From Verrucomicrobiia bacterium (GTDB lineage Bacteria > Verrucomicrobiota > Verrucomicrobiia > Limisphaerales > JADLHS01), in assembly GCA_026125285.1 (NCBI GenBank), contig JAHCLO010000020.1, positions 1 through 64,000 on the forward strand: 64,000 nucleotides of DNA, written 5' to 3'. Below, one piece after another: positions 26,373-35,398 of this stretch. The notes under the pieces are model-generated. The model saw only the letters and a program-made list of their open reading frames with translations. It was not told the DNA's origin and made no database searches. The position numbers and the translations under genes are program-made. Numbering within the stretch: the stretch's first letter is position 1; each line of letters starts with the position of its first letter.

Positions 26373-26636
26373 TCAAAGACCGGAGGACTCCAGTTTGCGC
26401 CGGGGGGATTTCTGATCGCGCGAGGTTGTTTTGTTTCCTTGTGCGGCACTGCGGCTTCCGGTGCGGCGCTTGGCGCGGGGCATACCCTTCTCCACAATCG
26501 CGCCGACGGCGGCACCAGCCACCGCCCCGACCGGGCCGCCCACCACGGCGCCGATTACGGCCCCCGCCGCCACATTGCCGAGGCGTTCCGCGGGTGGTGT
26601 TCCGATTCGGGGCTGGCTTCGTTTTCTGCGCTTCAT
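26373..26636 (-). CDS. small basic glycine-zipper protein
   Basis: An 87-residue protein with a very basic N-terminus (MKRRKRSQPRIG), a central Gly/Ala-rich hydrophobic stretch of about 30 residues with GxxxG-type spacing (AAGAVIGAVVGGPVGAVAG), and a basic tail. This is the glycine-zipper pattern of membrane-inserting segments. No signal peptidase site is evident. Its stop is followed one base later by the glycosyltransferase start, which argues that it is a real gene in that operon. Function unknown. Confidence 0.7.
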   Translation of the reverse strand: MKRRKRSQPRIGTPPAERLGNVAAGAVIGAVVGGPVGAVAGAAVGAIVEKGMPRAKRRTGSRSAAQGNKTTSRDQKSPRRKLESSGL

Positions 26637-26667
26637 CCCATTCAGTTAACGCTTCAGCACGCTCAGG

Positions 26668-27093
26668 TCAAACCGGACTATTACGCGAACCGGCCAGCGA
26701 ACCGGGTTTGCTTCGTTGCCGGCTGCAGTACCGCTTTGCCAGCCAGCCAAAGAACCAGATTCCCAAGAGGCCCGCCGTCAAGTCCGCGAGGTCAAAGGAG
26801 CGCGAGCGCAGAAACAGTTGGGAAACCTCCTCCAGAGTCGCCACGAACATGACCATTGCGCTGCCCTTCAGGATGGAGATTCGCCAGAGCCGGATTTCGG
26901 CGGTTCGCAGGACAAGATTCACGAGGAAGGAGAGCATGCCGAACAATATGAAATGGCCAAGCTTGTCCCCGGCGGGGATGCGATTGGCCAGGCGGAAGAA
27001 CTGGCTGCCGTGCCCGCTGTCCGCCCAGGCCACGAGTCCGACCATGAAAAGCACAAAGGCACACAAAACGATTTTGACGCGGCGAATCTTCAT
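26668..27093 (-). CDS. VanZ-like membrane protein
   Basis: Small membrane protein of 141 residues with four hydrophobic segments: the N-terminal VLCAFVLFMVGLVAWA, LGHFILFGMLSFLVNLVL, SAMVMFVATLEEVSQLF and DLTAGLLGIWFFGWLA. DKLGHFILFG and the acidic RSFDLADLTAG near the end are the VanZ/YoaI-type signature. The family includes a teicoplanin-resistance accessory protein, but most members have no assigned role. It follows folC by 64 bases on the same strand. Confidence 0.85.
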   Translation of the reverse strand: MKIRRVKIVLCAFVLFMVGLVAWADSGHGSQFFRLANRIPAGDKLGHFILFGMLSFLVNLVLRTAEIRLWRISILKGSAMVMFVATLEEVSQLFLRSRSFDLADLTAGLLGIWFFGWLAKRYCSRQRSKPGSLAGSRNSPV

Positions 27094-27157
27094 TCAAGTT
27101 TCGGTAGTTGACCCTGAAAACACTCTGGCTGTTCAGATTTATTGCGCGGCACCGTCC

Positions 27158-28441
27158 TCATCGCCGCGGCGTCCAGTCGTTCAATCCCTTCTCATCGGTG
27201 ATGGAATTGGCGGCCAAATGCAGTTGCTCCATGGCCTCTCCGATCAGATGCAGCGAACCGGCCACGACCACAAACGGGTCGGTGCCGGTCTGTAGGAACG
27301 CTTCGGCAAGTGACGCGCAAGTGCCGGTGTTGACCTCGGGATTGGTGCGTCGGCAGGCCGCGCACAACAGCGCCGGGTCCGCGCTACGCTCGCTGCCCAC
27401 CGGTACGCACACAATCCGACCGGCCAGCGGTGCCAGCAGTTCGCACATCACCTCCCAATCCTTGTCCTGCATGATGCCCAGGATGAACGTCGCCCGGCGG
27501 TTGGGAAAGTGCTCCTCCAAGGCGGCCCGCAATGAGGTGGCACCCGCCGGATTATGCGCCCCGTCTAGTAGGACCTGCCGTCCGCCCGGCAATTCCGCCA
27601 GTTGCAGCCGGCCCGGCCAATTCACCCCGGTCAATCCCGCGCGCTGTTGCCCCTCGCTCACCGGCAATCGCGGCTGCAAGACTTGCACCGTCGCCAGTGC
27701 CACCGCGGCGTTCATGCGCTGATGCCAGCCCGGCAGTGGCAGCGGCAGGGCGTCCAGCGGTGGATGCTGTGTGTGCGCCGGCGCCACCAGCGTCAGCGGA
27801 CTGCCCCGTTGAATCGCGGTTTCCTGAATCACCGCCAGGGCCTGCGGTTCTTCCGCGCCGGTGATGACCGGCACGCCCGGCTTGATGATGCCCGCTTTCT
27901 CGGTGGCAATGCTGGCCAGCGTGGCGCCCAGCCACTTCTGGTGATCGTATTGCACGTTCGTAATCACGCTCGCCAGCGGAGTGACGATGTTCGTGGCATC
28001 CAATCGGCCCCCCAGCCCGGTTTCCCAGATCACCAGATCGCAGCGCCGCGCGGCGAAATGACCCAAAGCCATGACCGTGACTGCCTCGAAGAAGGTCGGA
28101 TGATGATCAGCCGCAAACTCCTTCAGCCAGGGCTGCAACTCGGCAACCCGCTGCACCACGTCGCTTTCGCCGATCAACTCGCGATTTACCTGGATACGTT
28201 CGCGGAACGACACCAGATGCGGCGACGTAAACAAGCCCACCCGCAACCCCGCCGTCCGATAAATGCTCTCCAACATCGCGCACGTCGAACCTTTGCCATT
28301 CGTGCCTGCGACGTGAATGAAACGAAGCCGGCTCTGCGGATTGCCCGCCAGCGCGGCGAGCTTGAGCGTATTCTCCAGCCCAAACTTCGCGCCGAACCAG
28401 CGCAGACCGTAGAGGAATTGGATGGTTTCGGCGTAGGTCAT
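27158..28441 (-). CDS. folC: folylpolyglutamate/dihydrofolate synthase
   Basis: ATP-dependent Mur-ligase-like enzyme that adds glutamate to folates. The ATG at 28441 gives 427 residues starting TYAETIQFLYGLRWFGAKFG. The P-loop is HVAGTNGKGSTCAMLESIYR. TSPHLVSFRERIQVN, ETGLGGRLDATNIV, ITNVQYDH and the linker/C-terminal LLDGAHNPAGATSLRAALEE match the family. About 80 bases covering its first 27 codons recur, diverged, some 760 bases upstream (see repeat at 29200-29280). Confidence 0.96.
   Translation of the reverse strand: MTYAETIQFLYGLRWFGAKFGLENTLKLAALAGNPQSRLRFIHVAGTNGKGSTCAMLESIYRTAGLRVGLFTSPHLVSFRERIQVNRELIGESDVVQRVAELQPWLKEFAADHHPTFFEAVTVMALGHFAARRCDLVIWETGLGGRLDATNIVTPLASVITNVQYDHQKWLGATLASIATEKAGIIKPGVPVITGAEEPQALAVIQETAIQRGSPLTLVAPAHTQHPPLDALPLPLPGWHQRMNAAVALATVQVLQPRLPVSEGQQRAGLTGVNWPGRLQLAELPGGRQVLLDGAHNPAGATSLRAALEEHFPNRRATFILGIMQDKDWEVMCELLAPLAGRIVCVPVGSERSADPALLCAACRRTNPEVNTGTCASLAEAFLQTGTDPFVVVAGSLHLIGEAMEQLHLAANSITDEKGLNDWTPRR
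28361..28441 (-). repeat. folC 5'-end repeat, copy 1 (functional gene)
   Basis: This 81-base segment is the first 27 codons of folC. It matches 29200-29280 at 72 of 81 positions without gaps, and its last ~24 bases match 29316-29339 at 22 of 24. The toxin-antitoxin pair lies between copies 1 and 2. Confidence 0.9.
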
Positions 28442-28478
28442 CTGGTTGGCGAAAACAAAAGCAAGCGCTGGAGCCACC

Positions 28479-28880
28479 CTACGGCTCGATAACCTCAAGC
28501 CCGTCAATGTGCCGGAATTCCACCGCGTTGAAGGTCGCGACCGCCCACTCGCGATGAACTGCCGTGGCGGCCACAATCAGGTCATGCGCTCCGATCATCC
28601 GGCCCCGCCGCGAGAACTGCGCCCAAAGCCGGGCGTGAACCGCGGCCACGGCTTTATCGAGCGGGACAACCTCCACCCGACGCAGGGTTTTCTCAAACCA
28701 GCGGCGACGACGTTTCAATCGGACCGGATCAGTTTCCGCATCAACTCCAAACGAAAGTTCGGAATACGTGATGGCACTGACAGCCACAGGTTCGGGGGGA
28801 CGGGAGCGCAGCCAATGCGCCAGATTGAAACGATCGCGTTCGTCCGCGATGAGCAGCGACCTATCGAGGATCAGTCCCAC
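28479..28880 (-). CDS. PIN-domain toxin, VapC-like
   Basis: Putative PIN-domain ribonuclease of 133 residues. The acidic metal-binding positions are in place: D6 in LILDRSLLI, E41 in ITYSELSFG, and D100 in MIGAHDLIVAATA, followed by the C-terminal VATFNAVEFRHIDGLEV. VapC-type toxins cut tRNA or rRNA. Its start overlaps the upstream antitoxin gene by 10 bases, the usual antitoxin-toxin layout. The RNA target is unknown. Confidence 0.9.
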   Translation of the reverse strand: MGLILDRSLLIADERDRFNLAHWLRSRPPEPVAVSAITYSELSFGVDAETDPVRLKRRRRWFEKTLRRVEVVPLDKAVAAVHARLWAQFSRRGRMIGAHDLIVAATAVHREWAVATFNAVEFRHIDGLEVIEP

Positions 28881-29137
28881 GGATTGGCGAGAGGTTTGAG
28901 ACTGCGACGGCCCTTGCGGAGATTCGTTGCAAGGGCGCGACGGTCTCTGGCGCTCAAAGTGGCGCTCGCCACGTCGTCCGCCAATTCATGGCTGTTGCAG
29001 TGAGTTGAATCCGCCGGGGCCAGGTAAGCCCACGTTTCGCCCCCGTTCACGATGGCGAAACACTCACGCTTGGAATGAACCCGCCTGAGAACGCGCTCGA
29101 AACTCCGCGCCACAATTTTGGCTTCCATCGTACTCAT
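28871..29137 (-). CDS. antitoxin, Phd/YefM-like
   Basis: An 88-residue protein with an N-terminal pattern of Phd/YefM antitoxins: EAKIVARSFERVLRRVHSKR, then FAIVNGGETWAYLAPAD, which corresponds to the dimer core that binds the operator. The C-terminal half (ARDRRALATNLRKGRRSLKP) would be the toxin-neutralizing tail. It is the first gene of the pair, so autoregulation is likely by analogy. The family assignment rests on pattern, not on a search. Confidence 0.8.
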   Translation of the reverse strand: MSTMEAKIVARSFERVLRRVHSKRECFAIVNGGETWAYLAPADSTHCNSHELADDVASATLSARDRRALATNLRKGRRSLKPLANPWD

Positions 29138-29280
29138 GGCCGCACTCTAACTGGCGCGGGCTTTGAGTCAAGGGGTTGAAAAGCCAACAACTCGGCCGGC
29201 TTGAGCGTGTTCTCCCGCCCGCATTTCGCGCCGGACCAACGCAGACCGTAGAGGAATTGGATGGTTTCGGCGCAGATCAT
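29134..29280 (-). pseudogene. folC 5'-end fragment (duplicate)
   Basis: The frame starting at the ATG at 29280 reads MICAETIQFLYGLRWSGAKC, then GRENTLKPAELLA, a diverged copy of the FolC N-terminus, and stops soon after at 29134-29136. It lacks the P-loop and everything beyond, so it is a remnant. Bases 29200-29280 are the matching segment. The stop overlaps the start of the antitoxin gene. Confidence 0.8.
29200..29280 (-). repeat. folC 5'-end repeat, copy 2 (diverged)
   Basis: It matches the first 81 bases of folC at 72 of 81 positions with no gap. The substitutions are not confined to third codon positions, consistent with a non-functional copy. Confidence 0.9.
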
Positions 29281-29315
29281 TGCCTGCCCGAAAGGAAACG
29301 CCCTTCCTGGTGTTA

Positions 29316-29339
29316 TTGGATGGCTTGGGCGTAGGTCAT
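29316..29339 (-). repeat. folC start-region repeat, short third copy
   Basis: It matches the last 24 bases around the folC ATG at 22 of 24 positions. It abuts the stop codon of the HEAT-repeat fragment and lies 36 bases from copy 2. Confidence 0.7.
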
Positions 29340-29701
29340 CAGGGCAAAGCGAGCATTCCAGGTAATCCAAGTCTGTTAAACTCATCAGGGTCAATGTGCC
29401 GAATCGCAATGGCGGCGGCTCGGCGGTAGAGTGTGGAATCCCGGTCGAAGATTCCGCAGAGGGCAGGAAGCGCAGCTCTTGCCTCCGGACCTATCTCACC
29501 GAGCAACTTGATCGCCCACAACTCTCCCCCTGCCGATGGATCCTTGCCCGCCAGATGGGCTAGCGACTCAACGGGTGGCTCGTTTTCCTGTTCAAGTCGC
29601 CAGAGCGCGACCTTAACTGAGAGTCCAACGAAGACACTTTCTGGATTTTGAAGGTCCTTTCTGTCCGATGGCTTAACGATGCCCCTTTCGTCCACGACCA
29701 A
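29339..29701 (-). pseudogene. HEAT-repeat protein, 3' part beyond a frameshift
   Basis: A 120-codon frame that continues the HEAT-repeat protein upstream in a different phase. GELWAIKLLGEIGPEARAAL and TLYRRAAAIAIRHIDPDEFN are HEAT helices of the same style. Removing one T from the five-T run (29700-29704 on the plus strand) would join it to the preceding gene. It has no credible start of its own (TTG). The stop falls against a folC-derived repeat, so the C-terminus may also have been cut. Confidence 0.7.
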
Positions 29702-31106
29702 AAATTCTCGACAACTCCGGTTCGTTCAGCAGATTCGTCAGCACAGCCACTACATTCGAGCACGCTTGAGGGGCGATCTGAATGAGGGCATCCGCGGCGG
29801 CCAGGCGCAGTCTAAGGTTTTCATCATGCAACAGACCTTGAAGCAATGGAACGGCAGCGCTGGCATTCGTACCAATCTTTCCAAGGGCAGGACAGTATGA
29901 CATTGCGGCGTATTGCTTGCTCTGGTGAATTAGCTCCATGAGGTTTGGCACGGCGGCGTGCGCGTCAGGTCCGATCTCTCCCAGAGCATCGGCAATAACC
30001 CGCCAGAGATTATGCTGGGCCGTGTGAGTGAACCACGAAGCTTTGAGTATTACCGGCGCGTGCAGTGCTTCAATCAGAACCGGAACAGCTTCCTTCGCAT
30101 CCGCACCAAACATCGCAATCGCTTCGACCGCCCGATAACGCTGCGGGTACTCGCCTGATCGTATTACCTCGATCAGCCGAGCGACATTCTCGGTTGTCTG
30201 GCGGTTCATCTCCTGCAACTCGGATTCCAGCAAGGCAGGATCAATTTCTTTCAGAGCTTTCGCCGCAGCTTCACGCACCTGATCGTCCTCATCTCGCAAT
30301 GCGGCGGCGATCCTCGGCCCCATGGACTTGGCGGCGGGGCCCATGCGCCGGAGATTGCTGAAGGCAAACGAACGGAGATAATTCGTGCATTCCAAACCAG
30401 TGGCAAAAACGCGTAGCGCAACATTCGTTTGGCGGTCAATTCGCCACAGCGCCCAAGCTGCTGTCCACCGCAATTGTTCATCGGTGTCCTTCACAGCGTC
30501 CAACAGCCATGGAATGGCAGCCTGGGCCTGCGGACCAACGCTGGCAAGCAGAGCAGCCCCTGTTTCTCGCGCGTCTGCACGATCACTTTTAAGATATGTC
30601 ATGTATTTCGGGACCATCGGCGCACCTTTCTCGCCCATTGAAACCAAGGCACCGTAAACCTCCTGGTGCAAACGCCAACCCTCCGTCGGATCTTCAAAAA
30701 TCTTCACGAGCGCCGGGATCGCTACGCCGGCGTTCGCACCAATCCGGCTGATCAGAAACGCGGCAAGTTCCCGGCGAGTTGCGATTTCATAGGCGCTCGG
30801 CAGCGTTTCCCTGGCGAGTTTCTGCAATCGAGGTTTGTCACCCAATCTTGAAACCGCTTCGTCTCCAAACTCGGCCAGTTTGCTCGGTTTCCTTTCCAGA
30901 ATCTTGACGAGGAACGGTACTGCATTACTACCCATCGCCTCGATTGCTACAGTGGCCTCGGGGTTTAGGCCAGACTCCTTGATGGAGCGCTCGAACCAAT
31001 AACTCGCCGGCTTGCCCCGGTAAGCTGGCTCCGTGCCCCTTGCGTCCGTGCGTGGCATCATGTACGCCATCAGAAGGAGCATCAGGAGTCTCATAAACCT
31101 ATCCAT
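29673..31106 (-). CDS. secreted HEAT-repeat protein (frameshifted 3' end)
   Basis: An exported repeat protein of 477 residues as it stands. A signal peptide (MDRFMRLLMLLLMAYMM) precedes YRGKPASYWFERS, the usual opening of verrucomicrobial HEAT proteins. Helical repeats follow, such as AIEAMGSNAVPFLVKIL, ALLASVGPQAQAAIPWLLDA, ALGEIGPDAHAAVPNLMELI and ALGKIGTNASAAVPLLQGLL. They serve protein binding in general; the partner is unknown. The last residues (FGRGRKGHR) depart from the repeat, because the frame is lost at a T5 run. Confidence 0.85.
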   Translation of the reverse strand: MDRFMRLLMLLLMAYMMPRTDARGTEPAYRGKPASYWFERSIKESGLNPEATVAIEAMGSNAVPFLVKILERKPSKLAEFGDEAVSRLGDKPRLQKLARETLPSAYEIATRRELAAFLISRIGANAGVAIPALVKIFEDPTEGWRLHQEVYGALVSMGEKGAPMVPKYMTYLKSDRADARETGAALLASVGPQAQAAIPWLLDAVKDTDEQLRWTAAWALWRIDRQTNVALRVFATGLECTNYLRSFAFSNLRRMGPAAKSMGPRIAAALRDEDDQVREAAAKALKEIDPALLESELQEMNRQTTENVARLIEVIRSGEYPQRYRAVEAIAMFGADAKEAVPVLIEALHAPVILKASWFTHTAQHNLWRVIADALGEIGPDAHAAVPNLMELIHQSKQYAAMSYCPALGKIGTNASAAVPLLQGLLHDENLRLRLAAADALIQIAPQACSNVVAVLTNLLNEPELSRIFGRGRKGHR

Positions 31107-31204
31107 GCCTCCAAAGCATCCCCGAGCGCAAGCGGTAAGCGAAAGCCGTGTCGGCGATTCGGATCAAAGCAAAAACTGCCGCATCGCCGTCACGCCTTCC
31201 GCCT

Positions 31205-31360
31205 TCAATCGGCGCTCTTCTCGGTAAGTGGAAATCGTCGAAGCGTCTCTTTGTTCAGACGGACGGCTTCATCGAACGTCATTCCGGGCTTGGCATGTTT
31301 CTTAAACCAGTCGTGGCGTCGTCTTCCCCTTTCGGTCGGAGCCACGTAATCTCGTTTCAT
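31205..31360 (-). CDS. small basic protein (51 residues) behind pyrG
   Basis: An uncatalogued short frame starting four bases after the pyrG stop (TAA-CCTT-ATG). It begins MKRDYVAPTERGRRRHDWFK and continues through KPGMTFDEAVRLNKETLRRF to a TGA at 31205-31207. Composition is plausible for a real protein: charged and mixed with no low-complexity stretch. I recognise no family. Coupling to pyrG is its main support; a chance frame cannot be excluded. Confidence 0.45.
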   Translation of the reverse strand: MKRDYVAPTERGRRRHDWFKKHAKPGMTFDEAVRLNKETLRRFPLTEKSAD

Positions 31361-31364
31361 AAGG

Positions 31365-32978
31365 TTAAAGGGGTTTGTGATGAGTCTGCTGGTGCGCCGC
31401 GGCGATGAAACCGCGAAACAGCGGATGCGGTTGGTGCGGCTTGCTCAGGAACTCGGGATGGAACTGGCTGGCCAGGTAAAAGGGATGATCGGGAAGTTCG
31501 ATGATTTCCACCAGTTTGCCGTCGGGCGAAAGACCGCTGAAGACGAAGCCGGCCTTCTCGAAGCGGTCGCGATAGGCGTTGTTGAATTCAAAACGATGGC
31601 GGTGGCGTTCGTTGACGACGAACGAGCCGTAGAGTTTTCCCGCCTGGGAACCAACGGCCAGTTGGCACGCCTGCGCACCCAGGCGCATGGTGCCGCCCTT
31701 CTTGGTGACTTTGCGTTGGGCGTCCAGCAACGCGATCACCGGATGCGGGGTGTCGGGATCGAACTCGGTGGAGTGCGCCTTCTCCAGTTTGAGCACGTTG
31801 CGGGCGAATTCAATGGTGGCGATTTGCATTCCCAGACACAGGCCGAGATACGGCAGTTTCTTTTCCCGCGCGAACTGGGCGGCTTGGATCTTCCCCTCAA
31901 TCCCACGCTCGCCGAAACCACCCGGCACGAGGATGCCGCCCAATCCGCTCAGGGCTTTGGCGGCGCCTTCCTTTTCGATTTCCTCCGAATCTACGCGCAC
32001 GATTTCCACGCCGCAGTCGTTGGCCACGCCGCCGTGGATGATGGCTTCATAGACCGATTTGTAGGCGTCCTGCAAACCCATGTATTTGCCGACGACGCCG
32101 ATGCGGACGCGGTGCTGCGGGGCGATCAATTTGCGGATGATCTCCTGCCAGTGCGACATGTTGGGCGCGGGCGCGTCAAGGTGGAGCAGGCGGCAAACCA
32201 AGTCGTCGGCGCGCTCACGTTGGAGCATCAGCGGGACTTCGTAAATCGAATGGTCAACGTCCTTCTCCTCGATGACGGCCTCCACGGGCACATTGCAGAA
32301 GAGGGAGATCTTCTGGCGCAATTCCTTGTCGAGCGGCTTCTCGCAACGGCAAACGATGAGGTGCGGCGCGATGCCGATTTCGCGGAGCTTGGCCACGGAT
32401 TGCTGCGTGGGTTTGGTTTTGAGTTCGCCCGCCGCCTTGATGAACGGCACGTAGGTCACGTGGAGGAAGGCGACATTGCCGGTGCCGGCCTCGAGGGCGA
32501 ACTCACGGATGGCTTCCAAGAAGGGGAGCCCTTCGATGTCGCCCGTGGTACCGCCGATCTCGGTGATGATGACGTCCGCCTGGCTTTGTTCCGCCAGCAG
32601 ACGGATGCGGCGTTTGATTTCGTCGGTGACGTGCGGAATGACTTGGACGGTCTTGCCGAGATATTTGCCTTCGCGCTCGTTGTTGAGCACGGTTTGATAA
32701 ACCTGGCCGCTGGTCAGGTTGTTGAGGCGGGTGAGCTTGACGCTGGTGAACCGCTCATAATGGCCGAGGTCCAGGTCCGTCTCCGCGCCGTCGTCGAGCA
32801 CATAGACTTCGCCGTGCTGGAACGGTGACATGGTGCCGGGGTCCACGTTGAGGTAGGGGTCAAACTTTTGGAGCGCGACTTTGAGGCCGCGGTTTTCGAG
32901 CAAAGTGCCCAGCGCGGCGGCTGTCAGCCCCTTGCCCAGCGAACTCACCACACCACCGGTTACAAAAATGAATTTCAT
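31365..32978 (-). CDS. pyrG: CTP synthase
   Basis: Makes CTP from UTP, ATP and glutamine. The ATG at 32978 gives 537 residues; the frame runs upstream but without family sequence. The synthetase domain shows [35 protein letters not shown] and [20 protein letters not shown]. The C-terminal glutaminase domain has the nucleophile Cys in [20 protein letters not shown] and the His-Glu pair in [12 protein letters not shown]. Length is normal. It follows kdsB by 92 bases. Confidence 0.98.
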   Translation of the reverse strand: MKFIFVTGGVVSSLGKGLTAAALGTLLENRGLKVALQKFDPYLNVDPGTMSPFQHGEVYVLDDGAETDLDLGHYERFTSVKLTRLNNLTSGQVYQTVLNNEREGKYLGKTVQVIPHVTDEIKRRIRLLAEQSQADVIITEIGGTTGDIEGLPFLEAIREFALEAGTGNVAFLHVTYVPFIKAAGELKTKPTQQSVAKLREIGIAPHLIVCRCEKPLDKELRQKISLFCNVPVEAVIEEKDVDHSIYEVPLMLQRERADDLVCRLLHLDAPAPNMSHWQEIIRKLIAPQHRVRIGVVGKYMGLQDAYKSVYEAIIHGGVANDCGVEIVRVDSEEIEKEGAAKALSGLGGILVPGGFGERGIEGKIQAAQFAREKKLPYLGLCLGMQIATIEFARNVLKLEKAHSTEFDPDTPHPVIALLDAQRKVTKKGGTMRLGAQACQLAVGSQAGKLYGSFVVNERHRHRFEFNNAYRDRFEKAGFVFSGLSPDGKLVEIIELPDHPFYLASQFHPEFLSKPHQPHPLFRGFIAAAHQQTHHKPL

Positions 32979-33070
32979 TGGTTCACAAGATGAAACCGAG
33001 ACCAAGATCAAGATTAAGAGCAAGGCCGGGGGCGCGCACGTGCCCCATGAGCTTGAGCGTGAACTTGCTC

Positions 33071-33844
33071 TCAATCCCGTTCCGCCAACAACCGTTCCAC
33101 CCGCGCGACATCTTCCGGCACGTCCACCCCCACGCTGTCGTAATTCACCCGGACGACTGCGATGGCAATGCCGTTTTCCAGCGCCCGCAACTGCTCCAGC
33201 CTTTCCGCGTGCTCCAGCGGTGACACCGGGAATTGCACCAACCGCAGCAGCGTTTCCCGCCGGTAACCGTAAATGCCGAGATGTTTCAAAAAAGGAAACG
33301 CCGCCAACTGTTCACTCACCGAACGACTGGCGGCCTCGCGCAGATACGGAATCGTGCGCCGGGAAAAATATAGGGCGCGGCCCGCCGCGTTGACAATGAC
33401 TTTTACCGCGTTTGGATTGTCGTATTCCGCCGGGTGCTGGATGGGCGTGGCGGCGGTGGACATTTCGTTGGCAGCCAGTGCGCCCGCCACCGCGTCAATG
33501 ACCGCCGGGTCTATCAGCGGCTCGTCGCCCTGGATGTTGACCACGGCATCACATTCGCAATGGGCGGCGACCTCGGCGATGCGATCCGAGCCGCTTGGAT
33601 GATCCGGGCGCGTCATTTCCACCCGGCAGAATTGGCGCGCCACCTCCGCGATGCGCACATCGTCCGTGGCTACAATCACGTCGCTCAACAATTTGGCCTT
33701 ACGGCATTGTTCCACCACGCGCTGAATGAGCGGCTTGCCGGCAATGAGCTGAAGCGGCTTGCCGGGGAAGCGCGTCGAGGCGTAGCGCGCGGGGATGATG
33801 CCCAGTGTCTGTTTGGGAACGAGTGAAGTGTCTTCTTCCTTCAT
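33071..33844 (-). CDS. kdsB: CMP-KDO synthetase (3-deoxy-manno-octulosonate cytidylyltransferase)
   Basis: Activates KDO with CTP for lipopolysaccharide inner-core synthesis, which implies a Gram-negative envelope. The 257 residues show [69 protein letters not shown] and the C-terminal [20 protein letters not shown]. The adjacent pyrG supplies its co-substrate CTP, a common pairing. Confidence 0.97.
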   Translation of the reverse strand: MKEEDTSLVPKQTLGIIPARYASTRFPGKPLQLIAGKPLIQRVVEQCRKAKLLSDVIVATDDVRIAEVARQFCRVEMTRPDHPSGSDRIAEVAAHCECDAVVNIQGDEPLIDPAVIDAVAGALAANEMSTAATPIQHPAEYDNPNAVKVIVNAAGRALYFSRRTIPYLREAASRSVSEQLAAFPFLKHLGIYGYRRETLLRLVQFPVSPLEHAERLEQLRALENGIAIAVVRVNYDSVGVDVPEDVARVERLLAERD

Positions 33845-34391
33845 TTCGAGGGGTGCTCCTGAGGCATAGCATGGTCGTCAGCCTGTGTCATGGCAGCCTG
33901 AGCAAACTCTGAGTAATTGCTCGGGACGAAAGGGTTTCCGTTTCCTTTGGAATCGGCAACTGCGGCTGGCAATGTGGCTGGCGAACTCATTGGCTCATGC
34001 GGGAGATGTGTTGGCCGCGAAAATGCGCTTTATGGGTGATGACGCTCATGCCGGCTCACTCATAACCCGCCCGCCTGGCCTTCGCAAGCTTGCTCCAATG
34101 CCGCTTCGGAGCCTGTAGCCAATGGCGGGCCCCCATCAGGGAGGGAACGGTTGGCAAGCCACTGTTGACGGGGGAATTTGTGACCACGCTGTGCACTCAG
34201 CGGTGGCAATGGCTTCGTCGGATTGCGTAAACTCGGTGTTCAGTTCCGGGTCGCCCACCAGAATCGAGTTTGCCCGGGTAAGTTGAACATCCACCAACGG
34301 GAATTCCACGTCTCCCCCAGACCTGACTCAGCAGCAGCAATGCCTGGTGCAAAGCTGCAGAGAGCCCTTAACATGGGTCACCTGAATCGGC
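33845..34391. other. 547-base stretch without a supportable gene
   Basis: Between divergent kdsB and the TSUP permease gene I see no tRNA, terminator or convincing frame. A short minus-strand run around 34170-34310 (VEFPLVDVQLTRANSILVGD and onward) has protein-like composition but no start and stops early; it may be a decayed remnant. Confidence 0.5.
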
Positions 34392-35150
34392 ATGTTTGAA
34401 TTCTGGCAATTGGCGCTTTTATTCGCTACCGGACTCGTGGCGGGCTTTGTGGATTCCATCGCCGGCGGCGGCGGCCTGATCGCGGTGCCGGTACTGATGG
34501 GCCTGGGTCTGGATCCCAAACTCGCGCTCGGCACAAACAAATTGCAGGCCACCTTCGGTGCCGCGAGCGCGGCGTGGCATTACGCACGGGCGGGCACGGT
34601 GGACTTGCGTGATTGCGGCCGGGGTTTCGCCCTCTCACTTTGCGGCGCGACACTCGGGACGCTGGCGGTGCAGCAAATGGACCCTTCGTTTCTGCGGCGC
34701 CTTATCCCGCTTCTCCTCATTGCCGTGGCGGTCTATTCGCTGGCGCATCGTCGTCTGGGAGCGGAGGCCACGCCTCCGCGCATGTCGCGCGGCGGGTTTG
34801 ACTGGCTGTTTGGCTTGGGGTTGGGATTTTACGACGGCTTCTTCGGTCCGGGCACCGGCACGTTCTGGACCATGGCGTTCATGCTGGGACTGGGGTTTCA
34901 GATGACGCGGGCCACGAGCTACACCAAGGTGATGAACTTTGGCAGCAACGTCGCCTCGCTTGTGTTCTTTCTGCTCGGCGGGCAGGTCTTGTTTGTGGCG
35001 GGCCTGGTCATGGGCGCCGGCCAATTGCTGGGCGCGCGACTGGGCAGCAGGATGGTTGTGCGACGCGGGACTGAATTCATCCGGCCCGTTTTCATCGCCG
35101 TGGTCCTGGCGCTAACGTTGAAGCTGCTCTACGACGCCTTTGCAGGATAG
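34392..35150 (+). CDS. TSUP family (TauE/SafE-like) permease
   Basis: Inner-membrane protein of 252 residues with about eight hydrophobic segments. The two family signatures are visible: GFVDSIAGGGGLIAVPVLMG with LALGTNKLQATFG in the first half, and FYDGFFGPGTGTFWTMAFML with TSYTKVMNFGSNVASLVFFL in the second. This is the TSUP/DUF81 pattern. Members export sulfite, sulfoacetate or other small anions, and the substrate here is unknown. It stands alone. Confidence 0.93.
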   Translation: MFEFWQLALLFATGLVAGFVDSIAGGGGLIAVPVLMGLGLDPKLALGTNKLQATFGAASAAWHYARAGTVDLRDCGRGFALSLCGATLGTLAVQQMDPSFLRRLIPLLLIAVAVYSLAHRRLGAEATPPRMSRGGFDWLFGLGLGFYDGFFGPGTGTFWTMAFMLGLGFQMTRATSYTKVMNFGSNVASLVFFLLGGQVLFVAGLVMGAGQLLGARLGSRMVVRRGTEFIRPVFIAVVLALTLKLLYDAFAG

Positions 35151-35398
35151 AGCAACGGCAGCCGGCAACACCTGGCCATCGCGATGAAGCACAAGGACGC
35201 ACCGCGGCAAGGGCTTGGCCAAAGGAGCGCGAACCGCCGAGTCCGCGCACTGCCAACAGGGAATCCAGAACACGCGGACACTGCTGTCTGTGCCGTTCAA
35301 AAAACCTCGTGGGTTTCCGTCTCGCTTCCGGGGGATTGCACGCCAAGGCACCTTCGAGCTTTGGATATTGCCCAGTTCGCACGCAACGCGACTGCTGG

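Noticed and set aside
25565-27295. 576-codon plus-strand frame opposite the glycosyltransferase and VanZ genes
   Set aside because: Runs through three minus-strand genes with clear motifs; composition is typical of antisense noise.
31377-32828. 483-codon plus-strand frame opposite pyrG
   Set aside because: Antisense of a highly conserved enzyme; no homology pattern of its own.
33885-34118. 77-codon plus-strand frame between kdsB and the TSUP gene
   Set aside because: No SD, no family pattern and atypical composition.
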